Of a DNA stretch of 64,000 nt, positions 34,301-42,271 are shown in pieces. How positions within the stretch are numbered: the first letter of the stretch is position 1; every line of letters begins with the position of its first letter. The translations under genes were made by a program, and so were the position numbers. Source of the DNA: Pseudobdellovibrionaceae bacterium. GTDB taxonomy: Bacteria; Bdellovibrionota; Bdellovibrionia; Bdellovibrionales; Bdellovibrionaceae. The notes below the pieces were generated by a model that saw only the letters and a program-made list of their open reading frames with translations, made no database searches and had not been told where the DNA came from. The stretch covers positions 1 to 64,000 of the forward strand of contig JAOASS010000021.1 of assembly GCA_030158485.1 (NCBI GenBank), written 5' to 3'.

Positions 34301-34348
34301 TTAAAAAATTCCTTTATTTTTAACGGGAAGTCCAAAATAGTTTTTCTT

Positions 34349-35278
34349 TTAAAGAGTTTTCACAACTTCAATTAGTTTTTGAATATGGCCTAAAGGATGC
34401 TTTCCAACAGAATTGAGCATAAGCTGTTTGCAAGCCGCCTCTTTTGATAAGTTCTCAAAAGTCATCAATTTGTCCATATTGTTGCAAGTGCTGACGATCA
34501 AGCTTGCAGGATCTAATTGTTTTTCTGTTAAATTCCTAGGATAACCAGAGCCATCTGCGCATTCTTCATGTTCGTTAATGATTCTTAAAACAAGTTGGTC
34601 GAAGTGTTTTTTATCTTGAACTTTTTTAGCACCTTCTTGGGCATGAGATTGATATAGCAGCAGTTCATCCGCATTCATTTCGGAAGTTTTCTTTCGCGGA
34701 TAAATCGGGGACTCGTGATGTCCGTAATCATGAAGAAAAGCTCCAAGTGAAAGTAGTTGAATCATTTTTGTGTCGGTCAGTCCCAGCTTTTGTGACAACG
34801 CAACACTTAATGTTGCCACCGAAACTCCATGGTGAGAAATGCTTTTGTCTGTGTTTTGAATCGACATCACAGCTTGTAAGCCCTTCGCATTCGATACAAG
34901 AAATTGCACGTATTTACCAGCAGCATCTTTTGCATTCAGATAAGACTCTGCCAATTCGGGGTTATCAAAAACATCTTCAACATTAGACTGTTGCTGTCCC
35001 TGAATAATTTCAGATCGAGTTTGAATATCTTTTGTCGAGTTATTATCGTATGCAAGTTCAATATTTTTTTGCATATAATCGCGGTATCCGATTTCATCTT
35101 GGGGTTCGATGAACATTTTCTTCAACTTTTTTTCTTTTAACCTCTGAAGTCGATTGCCTTCGAAAGAGTCTCCCCGACGAAGGTAGAGGATCATTTTATC
35201 ATTGATCTTAACGTAAGCATCAAAATTGATTTTTTGATCACCTCGCAAAGTGCTTACTCGAATCGAAACGTAATCCAT
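34349..35278 (-). CDS. HD-GYP domain protein, possible c-di-GMP phosphodiesterase
   Basis: A 309-residue cytosolic protein. The first 120 residues form an N-terminal domain like that of the degenerate HD protein at 38504-39889 (FDAYVKINDKMILYLRRGD). The catalytic half has HHGVSVATLS, AFLHDYGHHESP (HD pair) and NEHEECADGSGYP, where the canonical HHExxDGxGYP has its second His replaced by Glu. Most metal ligands are kept, so phosphodiesterase activity is plausible but not certain. It diverges from the Hpt-like gene 100 nt away. AAGG precedes the ATG. Confidence 0.85.
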   Translation of the reverse strand: MDYVSIRVSTLRGDQKINFDAYVKINDKMILYLRRGDSFEGNRLQRLKEKKLKKMFIEPQDEIGYRDYMQKNIELAYDNNSTKDIQTRSEIIQGQQQSNVEDVFDNPELAESYLNAKDAAGKYVQFLVSNAKGLQAVMSIQNTDKSISHHGVSVATLSVALSQKLGLTDTKMIQLLSLGAFLHDYGHHESPIYPRKKTSEMNADELLLYQSHAQEGAKKVQDKKHFDQLVLRIINEHEECADGSGYPRNLTEKQLDPASLIVSTCNNMDKLMTFENLSKEAACKQLMLNSVGKHPLGHIQKLIEVVKTL

Positions 35279-35378
35279 AAGGGGCCTTTACTTCTAAGCA
35301 GCTCATTTTTTAAGAACTTGTTCTTGCCTTCATTGACCTCGAGTTTGCGCTCTGACACTCTCAATACAGAGGTGATAA

Positions 35379-35891
35379 ATGGCAGACAGCGGTCTTGATG
35401 AATCAATCTTAAAGGATTTTACTGAAGAGTCACTGATTCTTGTGGATCAATGTATAGATCTGCTTGAAACGATTGAAAATGACCCGTCTGAAGTCGAGAA
35501 GCTAAAAGATTTTGCCAATCGAATTGATCGAGTGATGGGTGGAGCCAAGAGTTTAGCCCTCATTGCGCCGCCGGAACACGCGCTTAATTTAATTGGTGAT
35601 TACTGTGCGATTTGTAAATCAGTCGGATACCAAGGTGCCCAAATTCAAAATAATGACCAGTTTTACAATGTTGTTGTAGCGCTTTTATTAGATGCAGTTG
35701 AAATGACAAAAGTTTTATTTAATCGATTGGATTCGTCTGTTACGGAACTCAAAAAAATATTTTCTATTACTTTTTTAGAAAGATTGAAATGGATTTCTCT
35801 TCAATACGATGAAATTGAAAAGCGTCGTCACGATGGTAAGAAAATGGGTCAAAATGAAATCGATGATTTACTTAAAAAATTAGGTCTTTAG
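35379..35891 (+). CDS. Degenerate Hpt-like protein with CheZ-like C-terminal tail
   Basis: A 170-residue all-helical cytosolic protein. Residues 8-110 resemble the CheA P1/Hpt fold (ILKDFTEESLILVDQCIDLLETIE, then an ANRIDRVMGGAKSLAL helix), but the phosphoryl His of the HxxKG motif is replaced, so it cannot relay phosphate in the normal way. The last 14 residues, GQNEIDDLLKKLGL, closely resemble the CheY-binding C-terminal helix of CheZ (QDQVDDLLDSLGF) and the FliM N-terminal peptide. I infer that it binds CheY-type response regulators. There is no CheZ catalytic helix. AGAGGTG precedes the ATG. Confidence 0.75.
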   Translation: MADSGLDESILKDFTEESLILVDQCIDLLETIENDPSEVEKLKDFANRIDRVMGGAKSLALIAPPEHALNLIGDYCAICKSVGYQGAQIQNNDQFYNVVVALLLDAVEMTKVLFNRLDSSVTELKKIFSITFLERLKWISLQYDEIEKRRHDGKKMGQNEIDDLLKKLGL

Positions 35892-35895
35892 ATTC

Positions 35896-36201
35896 TTATT
35901 CGTTTAAATTTAAAATTTCTCGACAAATTTCCATTTGCTGTTCGATCTCATTCAGAGATTTTTCCAGTTTGGCAAAGTCCCTTTCGTTCAGTTCTGTTTC
36001 AAGGGCCTTTTGAACTAAAGGGTGCTTCTTCAACCAAAGGCCATGTCTTGAAGCATAAGTTTCAGGAATGCCAGTTCGCAAAGCGGCCTGTTTGGCATTT
36101 CCATCTTTTAAATATTCAATTATAAATTTAAGTGTTTCCAATGTGAGAATATTTTTATGGGCTTTTAATCTTGATGAAAAACCCATTTGTCGAATTCGCA
36201 T
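35896..36201 (-). CDS. Small helix-turn-helix protein, terminase-small-subunit-like
   Basis: A 101-residue basic protein. The central segment NAKQAALRTGIPETYASRHG followed by LKKHPLVQKALE resembles the HTH of phage terminase small subunits (nAtqAAiraG...P.V..al). A C-terminal amphipathic helix follows. No other phage genes are nearby, so it is more likely a domesticated or merely HTH-like protein than part of a prophage. AGAGGA overlaps the end of queG and the ATG at 36201 lies 1 nt after the queG stop, so the two are translationally coupled. Confidence 0.6.
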   Translation of the reverse strand: MRIRQMGFSSRLKAHKNILTLETLKFIIEYLKDGNAKQAALRTGIPETYASRHGLWLKKHPLVQKALETELNERDFAKLEKSLNEIEQQMEICREILNLNE

Positions 36202-36202
36202 T

Positions 36203-37249
36203 TTAATCCTCTTTTGGGGAAAGCTGTTGAAGAGTCCAGAAAGCAAGCTCACCGAGAAACGAATTTTCAGTCAACGCCTGAACTTCAGGGGCTAATTCTT
36301 TTATTTTTTTATTGCCGATTACGACAAGCGCATTTCTTTTTAAACCCTTAGCCCCCGCACGGTGAAGAGGTGTTCCCTTCACTTTTTTGAGAATTTGATG
36401 GTGAGAAGATTTAAGTATCCAACGAAGTTCCTCTATTAACTTCTTTTCTTCAAATTCATTCAATGCCAGAAAAGGACTAGCCTGTAAGCGCCCTTTAAAA
36501 ACTTTTTGATTCCAAGGGCAAACTGTTTGACATAAATCGCAACCAAAAAACCAGTCTCCCATTTTGTTTCTCAAATCTTCAGGAGGTATTTTTTTTGATT
36601 CGATGGTCAGGTAGGAAATGCATTTTGTGGCATCAAGAATTCGAGGTGAAGTAATCGCTTGAGTCGGACAGACTTCTAAACACTTTTGACATTTACCACA
36701 AAAATCGGGAAGAGGATCTGTTTTCAATTTAAACTCAAGTGAAGTGAGAATTTCACCAATCAGGAAAAGACTCCCTTTTTGTGGATGGATTAGACAAGTG
36801 TTTTTTCCAAACCATCCAAGGCCGGCTCTTTGGGCTAAGTCGCGTTCCAGTAGGGGGCTTGAATCTGTATGGGTCTCAAATTTTTCATTTGGATAAAGCA
36901 CTTGAAGTTCGTCTATTAAAATCTGAAGTTTTGATTTAATCCAGAAATGATAATCGAAGCCTTTTGCATAGAGAGCAGTACGAGTCGAGGATAAAATATG
37001 ATGGGGTTCGGGGTGATCAATGTAGGGAAAGGCCACAACCAATGCTGATCTTAAATGAGGTTTCCAAATAGAGGGGTCTTTTTTGATTTCGGCATGAGTT
37101 TTTAAATACTCCATTTCACCGGCGAAGCCTTTTTCAAGCCAACTTTGATACTGAAGCCAAGTCCGAGGTCCTTCGAGCTTGGCAAGACCTGCGTGACTCG
37201 CATTTATTTTTTCGCAATAGTCTTGAAGTTTTGATTCCCAATTGATCAC
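36203..37249 (-). CDS. queG: Epoxyqueuosine reductase
   Basis: This cobalamin and iron-sulfur enzyme makes queuosine from epoxyqueuosine in tRNA anticodons. The 348-residue product has the N-terminal cobalamin-binding part (KGFAGEMEYL, DSSPLLERDLAQRAGLGWFGKNTCLI) and two [4Fe-4S] motifs, CGKCQKCLEVCP and CDLCQTVCPWN. It is full length. The start is GTG at 37249 with a weak ribosome binding site. It diverges from the CCA/poly(A) polymerase gene with only 17 nt between start codons, linking two tRNA-related genes. Confidence 0.94.
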   Translation of the reverse strand: MINWESKLQDYCEKINASHAGLAKLEGPRTWLQYQSWLEKGFAGEMEYLKTHAEIKKDPSIWKPHLRSALVVAFPYIDHPEPHHILSSTRTALYAKGFDYHFWIKSKLQILIDELQVLYPNEKFETHTDSSPLLERDLAQRAGLGWFGKNTCLIHPQKGSLFLIGEILTSLEFKLKTDPLPDFCGKCQKCLEVCPTQAITSPRILDATKCISYLTIESKKIPPEDLRNKMGDWFFGCDLCQTVCPWNQKVFKGRLQASPFLALNEFEEKKLIEELRWILKSSHHQILKKVKGTPLHRAGAKGLKRNALVVIGNKKIKELAPEVQALTENSFLGELAFWTLQQLSPKED

Positions 37250-37266
37250 AGCTCTTTTATAATCGA

Positions 37267-38535
37267 ATGGTGTTCGAAAACAAGTCTTACTCTTTTAAAG
37301 CCGAGTTCCCGCAATTAAAAAGCCATTCTCAATGGCCCGCTGCTGATTTTATTCTTCGAAAGCTCAGTCAGCAAGGTTATGAAGCTTTAATTGCGGGTGG
37401 TGCAGTTCGTGACTTGATTCTAGGAAGAATACCTGGCGATCTTGATATTGCCAGCAATGCGACTCCTGACCAAGTTGAGCAGCTGTTTCATGGTCAAACC
37501 GTAGCTGTCGGAAAAGCTTTCGGTGTTATTCGAATTATTTTTAAAGGACAATCAATCGAAGTGGCCACTTATCGACAAGATAGGGAATATAAAGATGGAC
37601 GTCGTCCAGAAAGTATTATTTTTACCAACCGATTAGAAGACGCTAAACGTCGTGATTTTACAATCAATGCTCTTTTTTATGATGCCTTTTCAAAGACAGT
37701 TCACGACGATTTGAACGGGAAAAGAGATCTCGATCAAAAACTTTTAAAGTGTGTCGGCGATGCTCAGCTGCGCTTCGAAGAAGATCAACTGCGTCGCTTA
37801 CGTTTAGTTCGGTTCGTTTCCCAGTTAGGATTCCAAGTTGAGACTAAAACTTTAGAAGCTGTCAAAAAGGGAGTTGAAGGTCTTCAGAAAGTCAGTGCAG
37901 AAAGAGTCACAGAAGAAATTGGGAAAATGTGGCTGGGACCTTATTTGCCAGAAGCTTTTAAGCTTTTATTGGAAACAGGCATGGCCTTGCAGATTGACCC
38001 CGCTTGGAAAAATGATTCAGATTTTAAAAATATAAAAACTTGGAATATTTCGCGTGAAAATAAAAATGAAGCTTGGGCTCATTATTTTTCTTTCTTTTTT
38101 GATGAAAACTCAATTCGTCATCATTTCAAGTTTTTTAGACTTTCAAAAGAAATTGAAAATTTTGTCGTGACCGCGCATCAAGCGTATCAATCGATCCCTC
38201 AGTTTTTAAAAGCCCGAATAGGGGAACAAAAATTAAGAGCCTCTCATAAAAGTTTTCTTTGCGGATTTGAATTCTATATAGAAAAAAAATGTTTGCCCGA
38301 AAGTAAACAAGAGCTTTTAAATAAGCTCAACTTATTCAAATCCCAAGGTCCCTTACCAGAGCCGTTTATTAAAGCACGTCATATTCAAGATCAGTTTCAA
38401 GGTCCTGAGCTAGGGCAAATGCTTAAAAAAATTTATATTGAACAACTGGATCAAAACTGGCTGACTGCTGAACAAGCTTTTCAATGGCTTTCAAATGTTC
38501 GAGCTAGCTCGCCAAAGGGTCAATTTTCTTTTTAA
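37267..38535 (+). CDS. CCA-adding / poly(A) polymerase family nucleotidyltransferase
   Basis: A 422-residue class II nucleotidyltransferase. It has the GG signature IAGGAVRDLILGR, the catalytic GDLDIA (Asp58, Asp60), the third motif RRDFTINALFYD, and the neck EEDQLRRLRLVRF. The family adds CCA to tRNA 3' ends or poly(A) to RNA; the two activities cannot be told apart by eye. Because both tRNAs seen here encode CCA, a repair or poly(A) role is possible. Its end overlaps the convergent HD-protein gene by 32 nt. A perfect TATAAT sits 4 nt ahead of the ATG, too close to serve as its promoter. Confidence 0.9.
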   Translation: MVFENKSYSFKAEFPQLKSHSQWPAADFILRKLSQQGYEALIAGGAVRDLILGRIPGDLDIASNATPDQVEQLFHGQTVAVGKAFGVIRIIFKGQSIEVATYRQDREYKDGRRPESIIFTNRLEDAKRRDFTINALFYDAFSKTVHDDLNGKRDLDQKLLKCVGDAQLRFEEDQLRRLRLVRFVSQLGFQVETKTLEAVKKGVEGLQKVSAERVTEEIGKMWLGPYLPEAFKLLLETGMALQIDPAWKNDSDFKNIKTWNISRENKNEAWAHYFSFFFDENSIRHHFKFFRLSKEIENFVVTAHQAYQSIPQFLKARIGEQKLRASHKSFLCGFEFYIEKKCLPESKQELLNKLNLFKSQGPLPEPFIKARHIQDQFQGPELGQMLKKIYIEQLDQNWLTAEQAFQWLSNVRASSPKGQFSF

Positions 38536-39889
38536 TCGTCAAAAGCATTGTTCCATCTATCAAATTGTTTCCTGCCATCATTTGTTCCTGAAGGTAGTTG
38601 AGCGCTGATTTGATTGTGTGCTTGGGCTTATCATCTTGAAGCTGTGTCAGTTCCATCAAAATAAAAGCGAACTGAATAATTCGAGAATTTCCATGGTGAT
38701 TGTCGCTTGTTGTTCCCTTGGGGAAGCCGCCGCCACCCACTTTTTCTCGGTGTTGAAGAATCAGATCTGTGACGGCTTGTGGTAAAGGGACTTTCTTGCT
38801 TTTAATTTGAACAACACTTCGTTCAGGGTAGTGCAGGTATTCTTTTTTTGACTGAGGCTCAAGCTTTGTCAAATCCGGTTCAAGTTCTGGGTGGCTCAGG
38901 AAAGCAAGTCCCATGTTATGCATCAACCCTGCTAAAGCTAATTCGGACACTTCCTCTGGTTTTTTTTCAAGCAAGAAAGCAAGTGCTGCGCTGAAGATGC
39001 AAAGAACCATCACGTCATTATAAAAAGATCGAGTTTTTCCAGAAAAAAGAATGATGTTTCTGACAACAGTTTCGATTGAGGCCCATTTTCTGATTTCAAG
39101 ATCCTCTATTATTTTTTCACAATTATCGAGAATAACTTTGCCACCTTTGTAGTCAGTTGATTCAAGATCGAAGAATTGGGAATTAATTTCTTGAATTCTT
39201 TGACGAGTTCTTAAAATTTTATCGGTTATTCCAGTTCTTTCTTCTGAGTTCTTTAAACTGAGAGCCGTTCTGGAGTATTCTAAAAAAGCTTTCATCTGTG
39301 TCTTTTTAAAATAGACGTTTTGATGGCAATCTTTCACTTTATCTGAAAGTTTTTGATCAAAAGCTGTTCCTTTTTTTCTGACAAGGATCGACTTCTGATT
39401 ACCAGGTAAATGAACATACACATCAAAGTTAAGATCCATTTCAGACGAGAGGTCTTCAACAGCAATCGAGTTCAAAAGACCAAGGGGCGGAGTACCGCTT
39501 TCGTCCCATTGTACGAGCTCAAGGAGTCTGTCGACTATGAATTCAGAATCATAATAAAGATGCAAAATACTATCAGCTCCATTTTTTTTAAGAATTGAGA
39601 ACTGAAGCTGTGAAGTTGAATCATAGAAAACAACAAGTGGGACACTAAATGCCATTTTAAGGCCCTGAGTCCACTCTAAGATATTTTCGCTAGTTCCGCG
39701 TCCATCAAGTAGAACTAATTTAGGTTCGAAGCCAGGCGGGACGCCATCAATTAAGGTGTCAAGTGTAGGTGCTGGTAAAAACTGTAAATCAGAAAAGTCT
39801 TTCAACCAGTTTCGGGCCATGGCTTCAAAGTCATCTTTCGATGCGACGAAGACGACTTGGTTTTTTGAAGTCCCTGCAAGGGCGCCCAT
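38504..39889 (-). CDS. Degenerate HD-GYP-like protein with receiver-like N-terminus
   Basis: A 461-residue cytosolic protein. Residues 1-130 look like a receiver-type alpha/beta domain (PKLVLLDGRGTSENI; VPLVVFYDS). A middle domain (FDVYVHLPGNQKSILVRKKGT) matches the N-terminus of the HD-GYP protein at 34349-35278. The C-terminal HD region has lost its metal site: LMHNMGL replaces HD, and QHREKVGGGGFP replaces HHExxDGxGYP. It is probably a catalytically dead binding protein. It starts 9 nt after cheX with AAAGGA ahead of the ATG. Confidence 0.78.
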   Translation of the reverse strand: MGALAGTSKNQVVFVASKDDFEAMARNWLKDFSDLQFLPAPTLDTLIDGVPPGFEPKLVLLDGRGTSENILEWTQGLKMAFSVPLVVFYDSTSQLQFSILKKNGADSILHLYYDSEFIVDRLLELVQWDESGTPPLGLLNSIAVEDLSSEMDLNFDVYVHLPGNQKSILVRKKGTAFDQKLSDKVKDCHQNVYFKKTQMKAFLEYSRTALSLKNSEERTGITDKILRTRQRIQEINSQFFDLESTDYKGGKVILDNCEKIIEDLEIRKWASIETVVRNIILFSGKTRSFYNDVMVLCIFSAALAFLLEKKPEEVSELALAGLMHNMGLAFLSHPELEPDLTKLEPQSKKEYLHYPERSVVQIKSKKVPLPQAVTDLILQHREKVGGGGFPKGTTSDNHHGNSRIIQFAFILMELTQLQDDKPKHTIKSALNYLQEQMMAGNNLIDGTMLLTIKKKIDPLAS

Positions 39890-39898
39890 GTTTTCCTT

Positions 39899-40396
39899 TT
39901 ATCTAACAGTAATTTGGATAAAGAAATTTTGATCTGGTTGAAATTTAAATGGAATGACAAGTGTGACACCTTGATCGTCTTTAGCAGGAAAAAATTCACC
40001 TAAGACAACAGTTGGTAAAGCCATTTGAAATTGATGGCCACCTTGATTGAGCAAAGTTTTTGAGGCTCCATAAACCATATTGGCAATTTCTCCAACAGAG
40101 TCTTTTACTTCGTCATTCATTTCTGTCAAATTTTCACCAACCATATTGTTGTAGATTTGAAGAATTCCGGATTTTGAAAAACTGATAATAAAATTTCCCT
40201 TAAGAGGTGGAGCAATAAGGCCTACAATGGCTGCAACATCGCCCTTCATGACGAAGTTGGGTTCAATCGAAGGTCGTCCAAATGCCACTTCGGTCGAGGC
40301 CATAGTTGAAAGCGTGTGTTGAACGCCGTTAACGAATGCTTCGATGGTTTTTTTTTCAAAAAGAGGGTGGCCTTCTAGTTTTGGAGCTGCGCCCAT
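39899..40396 (-). CDS. cheX: CheX family CheY-phosphate phosphatase
   Basis: A 165-residue protein of the CheC/CheX/FliY phosphatase family. The catalytic helix DSVGEIANMVYGASK carries the conserved Glu103 and Asn106 (ExxN) that attack phospho-CheY. Residues before it form the usual strands (VAAIVGLIAPPLKGNFIISF). CheX members have one such helix and act as dimers. A CheY-type gene lies just upstream on the same strand (120 nt gap), fitting a CheY-CheX pair. The ATG at 40396 has AAGGA 7 nt upstream; a start at 40435 would add an atypical leader. Confidence 0.85.
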   Translation of the reverse strand: MGAAPKLEGHPLFEKKTIEAFVNGVQHTLSTMASTEVAFGRPSIEPNFVMKGDVAAIVGLIAPPLKGNFIISFSKSGILQIYNNMVGENLTEMNDEVKDSVGEIANMVYGASKTLLNQGGHQFQMALPTVVLGEFFPAKDDQGVTLVIPFKFQPDQNFFIQITVR

Positions 40397-40516
40397 ATTT
40401 AATTCCTTCTTGTAGCCTTCAGATTGAGGCGACATTTAAAATCAAAGCTGCATTTAAACAACTTGTGGTTTGAATCATCCAAACTTCAAGGATGAAAAGT
40501 CAGAGTCAGTTTTTTT

Positions 40517-40939
40517 CTAAGCAGCCGGTTTTGCTTGATTCGCAACTTTAGCATAAACTTGTTCTAGTTTTTGCTTCAGTGTAACCGAATTAAAAGGCTT
40601 CACAACGTAGTTAGAGACCCCAGCTTTAGCAGCTTCTAGAATCTGTTTTTGTTCAGATTCCGCTGTTACCAGCATAAAAGGAATATCCTTAAATCGAGGG
40701 TCGGTGCGGCAATGCTTAAGAAGTACGATGCCTTGCATCTGCGGCATATTCCAATCCGAAATAACGAATTGAAAGGGCTCGCCCTTAGCATGCTCTTCTT
40801 GAATTTTAGGCCATGCTGTGGCGCCGTCGTCTGCTTCCTGGACATTCGTATAACCGAGTTCATTGAGTACTTTTTTGATGATTTTTCGCATAGTTGCGAA
40901 GTCATCAATAACAAGAAATTTAGTTGTCGGTGCAAACAT
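40517..40939 (-). CDS. cheY: CheY-type response regulator
   Basis: A 140-residue single receiver domain. The acidic pair Asp12-Asp13, the phosphoacceptor Asp62 in SDWNMPQMQG, the Thr of MLVTAES and the Lys of YVVKPF are all present, and SDWNMPxMxG is the CheY chemotaxis signature. It should switch flagellar motors or another output when phosphorylated by CheA. A CheX phosphatase gene follows. It has a short Ala/Lys/Pro tail. AAGGGGG lies about 8 nt before the ATG. Confidence 0.93.
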   Translation of the reverse strand: MFAPTTKFLVIDDFATMRKIIKKVLNELGYTNVQEADDGATAWPKIQEEHAKGEPFQFVISDWNMPQMQGIVLLKHCRTDPRFKDIPFMLVTAESEQKQILEAAKAGVSNYVVKPFNSVTLKQKLEQVYAKVANQAKPAA

Positions 40940-41275
40940 AGATCGAGCCCCCTTAGCTTGTTGAAAAGCGATTGAACATGTCTAACAGCCCTCTTATCGG
41001 TCCAGTTTTAAAAAATATGAAGTACAGACCTCTTGCCAGCGTCGGGTTTTTTCTGTCAGACTTAAAGTCAGGTGGTGATGTCTCGTTTTTAGGCGGAAAG
41101 CCGATGTGTTACTCGAGTCTTTATTAAAAGACTTTAAGAAAACATCTCGATTAACCGGTTTAAGACCAAGGTGGGTCTGAACTAAAGGCAAGGCAGATGT
41201 GAAAAATTGATGTGGGATCGGTTTTTTACTTTAAATCAAGGTTCGAAACGTTAACAAATAACAGGAGGAGCAAGG
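40940..41275. other. 336-nt intergenic region between cheY and the LuxR-type gene
   Basis: This region separates divergent genes and I see no credible coding sequence in it. For the rightward gene, TTGATG (41207-41212) and TTTAAA (41230-41235) stand 17 bp apart and could be a sigma-70 promoter. For leftward cheY I found no convincing promoter; an ACCGATAA near 41000 recalls the flagellar sigma-28 -10 element but lacks a TAAA box at the right distance. Confidence 0.5.
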
Positions 41276-41653
41276 ATGCTCAGAGATGTCCTAATTCAAA
41301 AAGGTTTATCCAATCGAGAAGCAGAAGTTGCTGAACTCGTATCAAAAGGACTGTCCAACAAGGAAGTTGCTAACCAGCTTTTCGTGACTGAAAAGACGGT
41401 CAAATTTCATTTAACTAACATTTACAAGAAGATGAACGTGAAGTCTCGCGCTCAGCTGATCGTATGGTGTCTTCCTCATTTGGGATTTGTGGAAAGCGAA
41501 GCTCGTGTGGAAGCCAATGCGGCTCAAGCAGCGACTCAAGCTTCTTATACTCAGACTATTCCAGCTGGAAGCTCGACAGTGACAACTCTTCCTGGACAAG
41601 GCATTAACCGCAATGGTGGCAATGGCGATATCGGAATGGGTGGCGGTCTTTAA
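41276..41653 (+). CDS. Stand-alone LuxR/GerE-type transcriptional regulator
   Basis: A 125-residue protein consisting of a LuxR-type DNA-binding domain (residues 9-67: LSNREAEVAELVSKGLSNKE and VTEKTVKFHLTNIYKKMNVKSRAQL) and a low-complexity tail rich in Ala, Thr, Gly and Asn, ending GMGGGL. There is no receiver or ligand-binding domain, so activity may depend on abundance or partners. The position near cheY suggests control of motility or life-cycle genes, without direct evidence. GGAGGAG precedes the ATG. Confidence 0.88.
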   Translation: MLRDVLIQKGLSNREAEVAELVSKGLSNKEVANQLFVTEKTVKFHLTNIYKKMNVKSRAQLIVWCLPHLGFVESEARVEANAAQAATQASYTQTIPAGSSTVTTLPGQGINRNGGNGDIGMGGGL

Positions 41654-41705
41654 TCAAGACCGTTCCTGCCTAATTTAGTTTTTTCTTATGGGGGTCATGA
41701 TCAAA

Positions 41706-42188
41706 ATGGAAGCAAGAAAACAATCGGCTTCTGAAGTGATCATGACCCAACTTGTTTTACCAACTCATACAAATGCGCTCGATACAGTTTTCGGTGGGAC
41801 GGTCATGTCCTGGATTGATATTGCGGCTGCGATTGCGGCGCAACGACATTCTCAAAAAGATGTTGTTACGGCAAGTATCGATGAACTTCATTTTCTTGCA
41901 CCTATTTATCGTGGCTGGGTTGTAAACTTAAAAGCAGCTGTTAATTTTGTTTCAAAATCATCAATGGAAGTCGGAGTTCGAGTTGAAAGCGAAAATCCCA
42001 AAACAGGAGAACGCTTCCACACGGCATCGGCGTATCTTACTTTTGTTTGTTTAGGATCTGATGGTAGACCGACATTGGCCGCTCCACTTCTTCTTGAAAC
42101 AGATCAAGAAAAGCGTCGTTTTAAAGAAGCTGGATACAGACGTGAAGAAAGACTACGTCGCCGCGAAAAGTACAAAAGTCACACTTAA
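41706..42188 (+). CDS. Hotdog-fold acyl-CoA thioesterase (YciA/BACH type)
   Basis: A 160-residue cytosolic enzyme that hydrolyses acyl-CoA to free acid and CoA. The start segment SASEVIMTQLVLPTHTNALDTVFGG contains the conserved Asn-Asp pair. It is followed by MSWIDIAAAIAA and a second strand set with SIDELHFLAPIYRG. A charged Arg/Lys-rich C-terminus is an extension. The starts at 41688, 41697 and 41706 are all in frame; I chose 41706 because the GGGGGT at 41690 is then 10 nt upstream and it fits the family length. A fatty acid desaturase gene follows. Confidence 0.9.
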   Translation: MEARKQSASEVIMTQLVLPTHTNALDTVFGGTVMSWIDIAAAIAAQRHSQKDVVTASIDELHFLAPIYRGWVVNLKAAVNFVSKSSMEVGVRVESENPKTGERFHTASAYLTFVCLGSDGRPTLAAPLLLETDQEKRRFKEAGYRREERLRRREKYKSHT

Positions 42189-42271
42189 CAGCCGACATTT
42201 CTTAATAAAATCAATTTTTTTGAATCTGGACTTAACTAAAATATTATTGAGTCCGATAAAAAACTGACTTT

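Noticed and set aside
35896-36201. Prophage remnant around the terminase-like protein
   Set aside because: No integrase, capsid, portal or attachment-type repeat is nearby, and flanking genes are housekeeping.
37258-37263. Perfect TATAAT ahead of the CCA/poly(A) polymerase gene
   Set aside because: It lies only 4 nt before the ATG, so a start site would fall within the coding sequence, and no -35 hexamer stands at 16-18 bp. It might be a coincidence of the AT-rich 17-nt gap to queG.
40955-40970. CTTAGCTTGTTG near the cheY start, similar to the shared 19-bp motif
   Set aside because: Only the first 10 bases agree, the orientation is opposite relative to the gene, and it overlaps the cheY ribosome binding site.
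40995-41010. ACCGATAA resembling a flagellar sigma-28 -10 element before cheY
   Set aside because: The expected TAAA box 15 bp upstream is absent; TAAA lies much closer. The match is too weak to call.
40994-41191. 65-codon open frame upstream of cheY on the minus strand
   Set aside because: It has no ribosome binding site and no recognisable protein pattern; it is probably chance.
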